Source: Siphonodentalium dalli
Taxonomy: Eukaryota > Mollusca > Scaphopoda > Gadilida > Siphonodentaliidae
Assembly (NCBI GenBank): GCA_032622095.1
Contig: CP136061.1
Span: forward strand, 87,720,983 to 87,784,982
Direction: 5' to 3'
DNA: 64,000 nucleotides
In this document: piece by piece, positions 62,493 to 64,000 of the stretch
Numbering within the stretch: position 1 is the first letter of the stretch
Layout: each line of letters starts with the position of its first letter
The notes under the pieces: model-generated
What the model was told of the DNA's origin: nothing
The model's database searches: none
The model's input: only the letters and a program-made list of their open reading frames with translations
Made by a program: the position numbers and the translations under genes

Positions 62493-64000
62493 CTGCATTT
62501 TATCTCAAATTCCATGGAATTTTGTATTTTTGCTTTATTACCTTAACATTCTTTTTACCGGTATGTTCTTTATTTTACAAGGAGAGAAGAGACTGCGCAA
62601 CTCTCTTGAGTTCGTTAATTATCATGTACGAGTAGAGTTATCTTTCCTCTTCCATGCGTTTGTCTTTTGCATTAAATGTTCGTACTAAAAACGTGTTCTC
62701 GAATATTTACTAAAATAGTTCGATAAGAGAGCTACAGTTCCTCTACGTGACGCCACAAGTTTGACCGAATGTACTAAACTATTGTTTTGTTAAACTAATT
62801 AGCAGTTTTGTATTGGTCACGGGGAGGGACAGTGACACACCGGGCCGACCATGGTGTTCGAAAATTTTGAAATCTGAACAAGAAAATCGCAAAATCCTAG
62901 CCCCTAGTCTTCTTAGAGTTGGAAATTTCAAACCTGACACCCCCCACTTAGGTTGGAAAATTTCCAAATGATGACAATTCCAATGACAATGTTGACCAAA
63001 TGTATGACAATATTGATTTCTTAAATTTAGTAGCAGTTTTGACTAGCCACGGGGGAGGACCAGGACACAAGCTTAAATGTTGGAAACTTCCAACCTGTCA
63101 CCCCCCTAAGGTTGGAAAATTTCCAACTGATGACCATTCCAACTAATGTTTTGGAAGGTATGAAATTTCCAACTGTTGAAAATGTTGCCAAAGTTGGGGG
63201 GGGGGGGGGGGGTGAGACACCCCACACCCCCTCTAGCCACACCCCCCTCTAGCCACATCCCTGTTTGTAACATCACATACATGTATTATTTTGGACAATC
63301 CGTGCATGGTGGCATATATCTGGCAATTGTTGGGTGGTTTGGAACACACATTGGTGGGTTTGGACACGATTTAGATAGTTATGGGACTCTAGTTGAGTTG
63401 GTTGGGATACTTATTAGGTGGTTTGGGACACAAGCTGGCTGATTTGGAACGCTAGTTATATATGGACAGTGACACTCGTCGGTTGGTTTTAGCATAATAT
63501 TATATGATGGTGGTTTGAGACGCCCGTTGCCTGGTTTTAAGCTTTATCACTCGTTAATTGGTTTTGGACATTCATTTAATGTATTTGTAAGTCTAATTGA
63601 TTTTGACAGTCATCTAGTGACATATAGGACTATAGGCTATAAATTATAATCGATATGAGAAGATTTAGATAGAAATAAATGAGAATACTTAAATTTTTAA
63701 CTTTCGACAGACATTTTTGGATACCGAAGAGAAAATCCTCGGTATATAGCTCACTATTATCGAATTATTATTGGACATCATTTACGGTGGGGCAAATAGC
63801 TATTCACGCGAATAAATTTCGTCTAAATGGAAACAATTTGGTGAACTTTAGCGAAATTTGCGCCATTTTGTCCGACATTTTGGATTTTGACAATCGAATG
63901 GTACACGAGATGACATAATTATGTCAGTCATGACAATACTATTAATTTGTTTTTGTTGCATGTTTCTGCCATATCTAAAACTTAAATATAAATGTCATTT
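62493..64000 (+). repeat. Array unit 10, partial, element-free and most diverged
   Basis: It lacks the 458-bp element: the GACT site (62591-62594) is empty. It has a G run of 17 near 63196, a 12-bp deletion near 62900 (CATCTAGACTAG lost), one C lost near 63223 and several substitutions (for example GATTTC near 63016, GAAACTTCC near 63086). It is cut by the window edge before its pol fragment. Confidence 0.93.

Larger units (their letters stand above)
22365..64000 (+). repeat. Tandem array of a 4.4-kb unit containing a truncated retroelement
   Basis: The same 4.4-kb sequence recurs head to tail, nine complete times and once in part, continuing past the window. Anchored on CTGCATTTTATCTCAAATTC, units start at 22365, 26772, 31178, 35587, 39996, 44401, 48810, 53219, 57625 and 62493. 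Unit lengths are 4407, 4406, 4409, 4409, 4405, 4409, 4409, 4406 and 4868. All length differences are accounted for by a G run, a C run, single C changes and one 458-bp insertion with its 4-bp duplication. Order within a unit: end of pol flank, polypurine stretch, 458-bp TIR element, possible LTR remnant, spacer, YY1-like sites, pol fragment. Confidence 0.97.

Noticed and set aside
22365-64000. rDNA, histone or snRNA gene cluster as explanation of the 4.4-kb array
   Set aside because: No rRNA, histone or snRNA sequence is present in the unit; the only coding signal is retroelement pol.

Overview
The window looks like nuclear DNA of an invertebrate animal, most likely a bivalve or related mollusc. 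It is AT-rich, has short exons separated by long introns, carries many non-autonomous DNA transposons and tandem-core elements of kinds common in molluscs, and shows no bacterial gene organisation. The species cannot be named from sequence alone.

Left part (1-22264): one end holds the decayed C-terminal tail of a LINE reverse transcriptase. From about 5265 to 19910 there are six plus-strand segments with consensus splice sites, which I read as internal exons of one long-intron gene of unknown function. Its first visible exon has two degenerate EF-hand-like loops. The introns are packed with short mobile elements whose ends can be read directly: three hAT-like elements (8-bp or near 8-bp target duplications), one element with 74-bp inverted ends and a 9-bp duplication (Mutator-like), three TTAA-flanked piggyBac-like MITEs plus another TTAA-flanked foldback, three TA-flanked palindromic mariner-like MITEs hugging exons, three copies of a further foldback family, and four tandem-core elements, each starting with a hairpin.

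A 100-N gap (22265-22364) separates this from the right part (22365-64000), which is a head-to-tail tandem array of a 4.4-kb unit: nine complete units and a partial tenth, almost identical to each other. Each unit carries a 5'-truncated Ty3/Gypsy-type pol fragment (RNase H without its first catalytic Asp, H2C2 zinc finger, DD35E integrase core, integrase C-terminal module), a polypurine stretch, a 458-bp TIR element and about 1.7 kb of non-coding spacer with an internal duplication and a decayed minisatellite. Units 1-8 share a 1-nt frameshift between zinc finger and integrase; unit 9 lacks it.

The most informative event is at the right end. The 458-bp element sits at a GACT site in units 1-9, but that site is empty in unit 10; a second copy sits at an ACAT site inside the pol of unit 9, where the other units are empty. 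Occupied and empty versions of both sites define the element exactly: 458 bp, roughly 19-bp imperfect inverted ends beginning GGAATCA, and a 4-bp target duplication. Sequence variants along the array are nested symmetrically around unit 5, which suggests expansion from the middle, although an assembly effect cannot be excluded.
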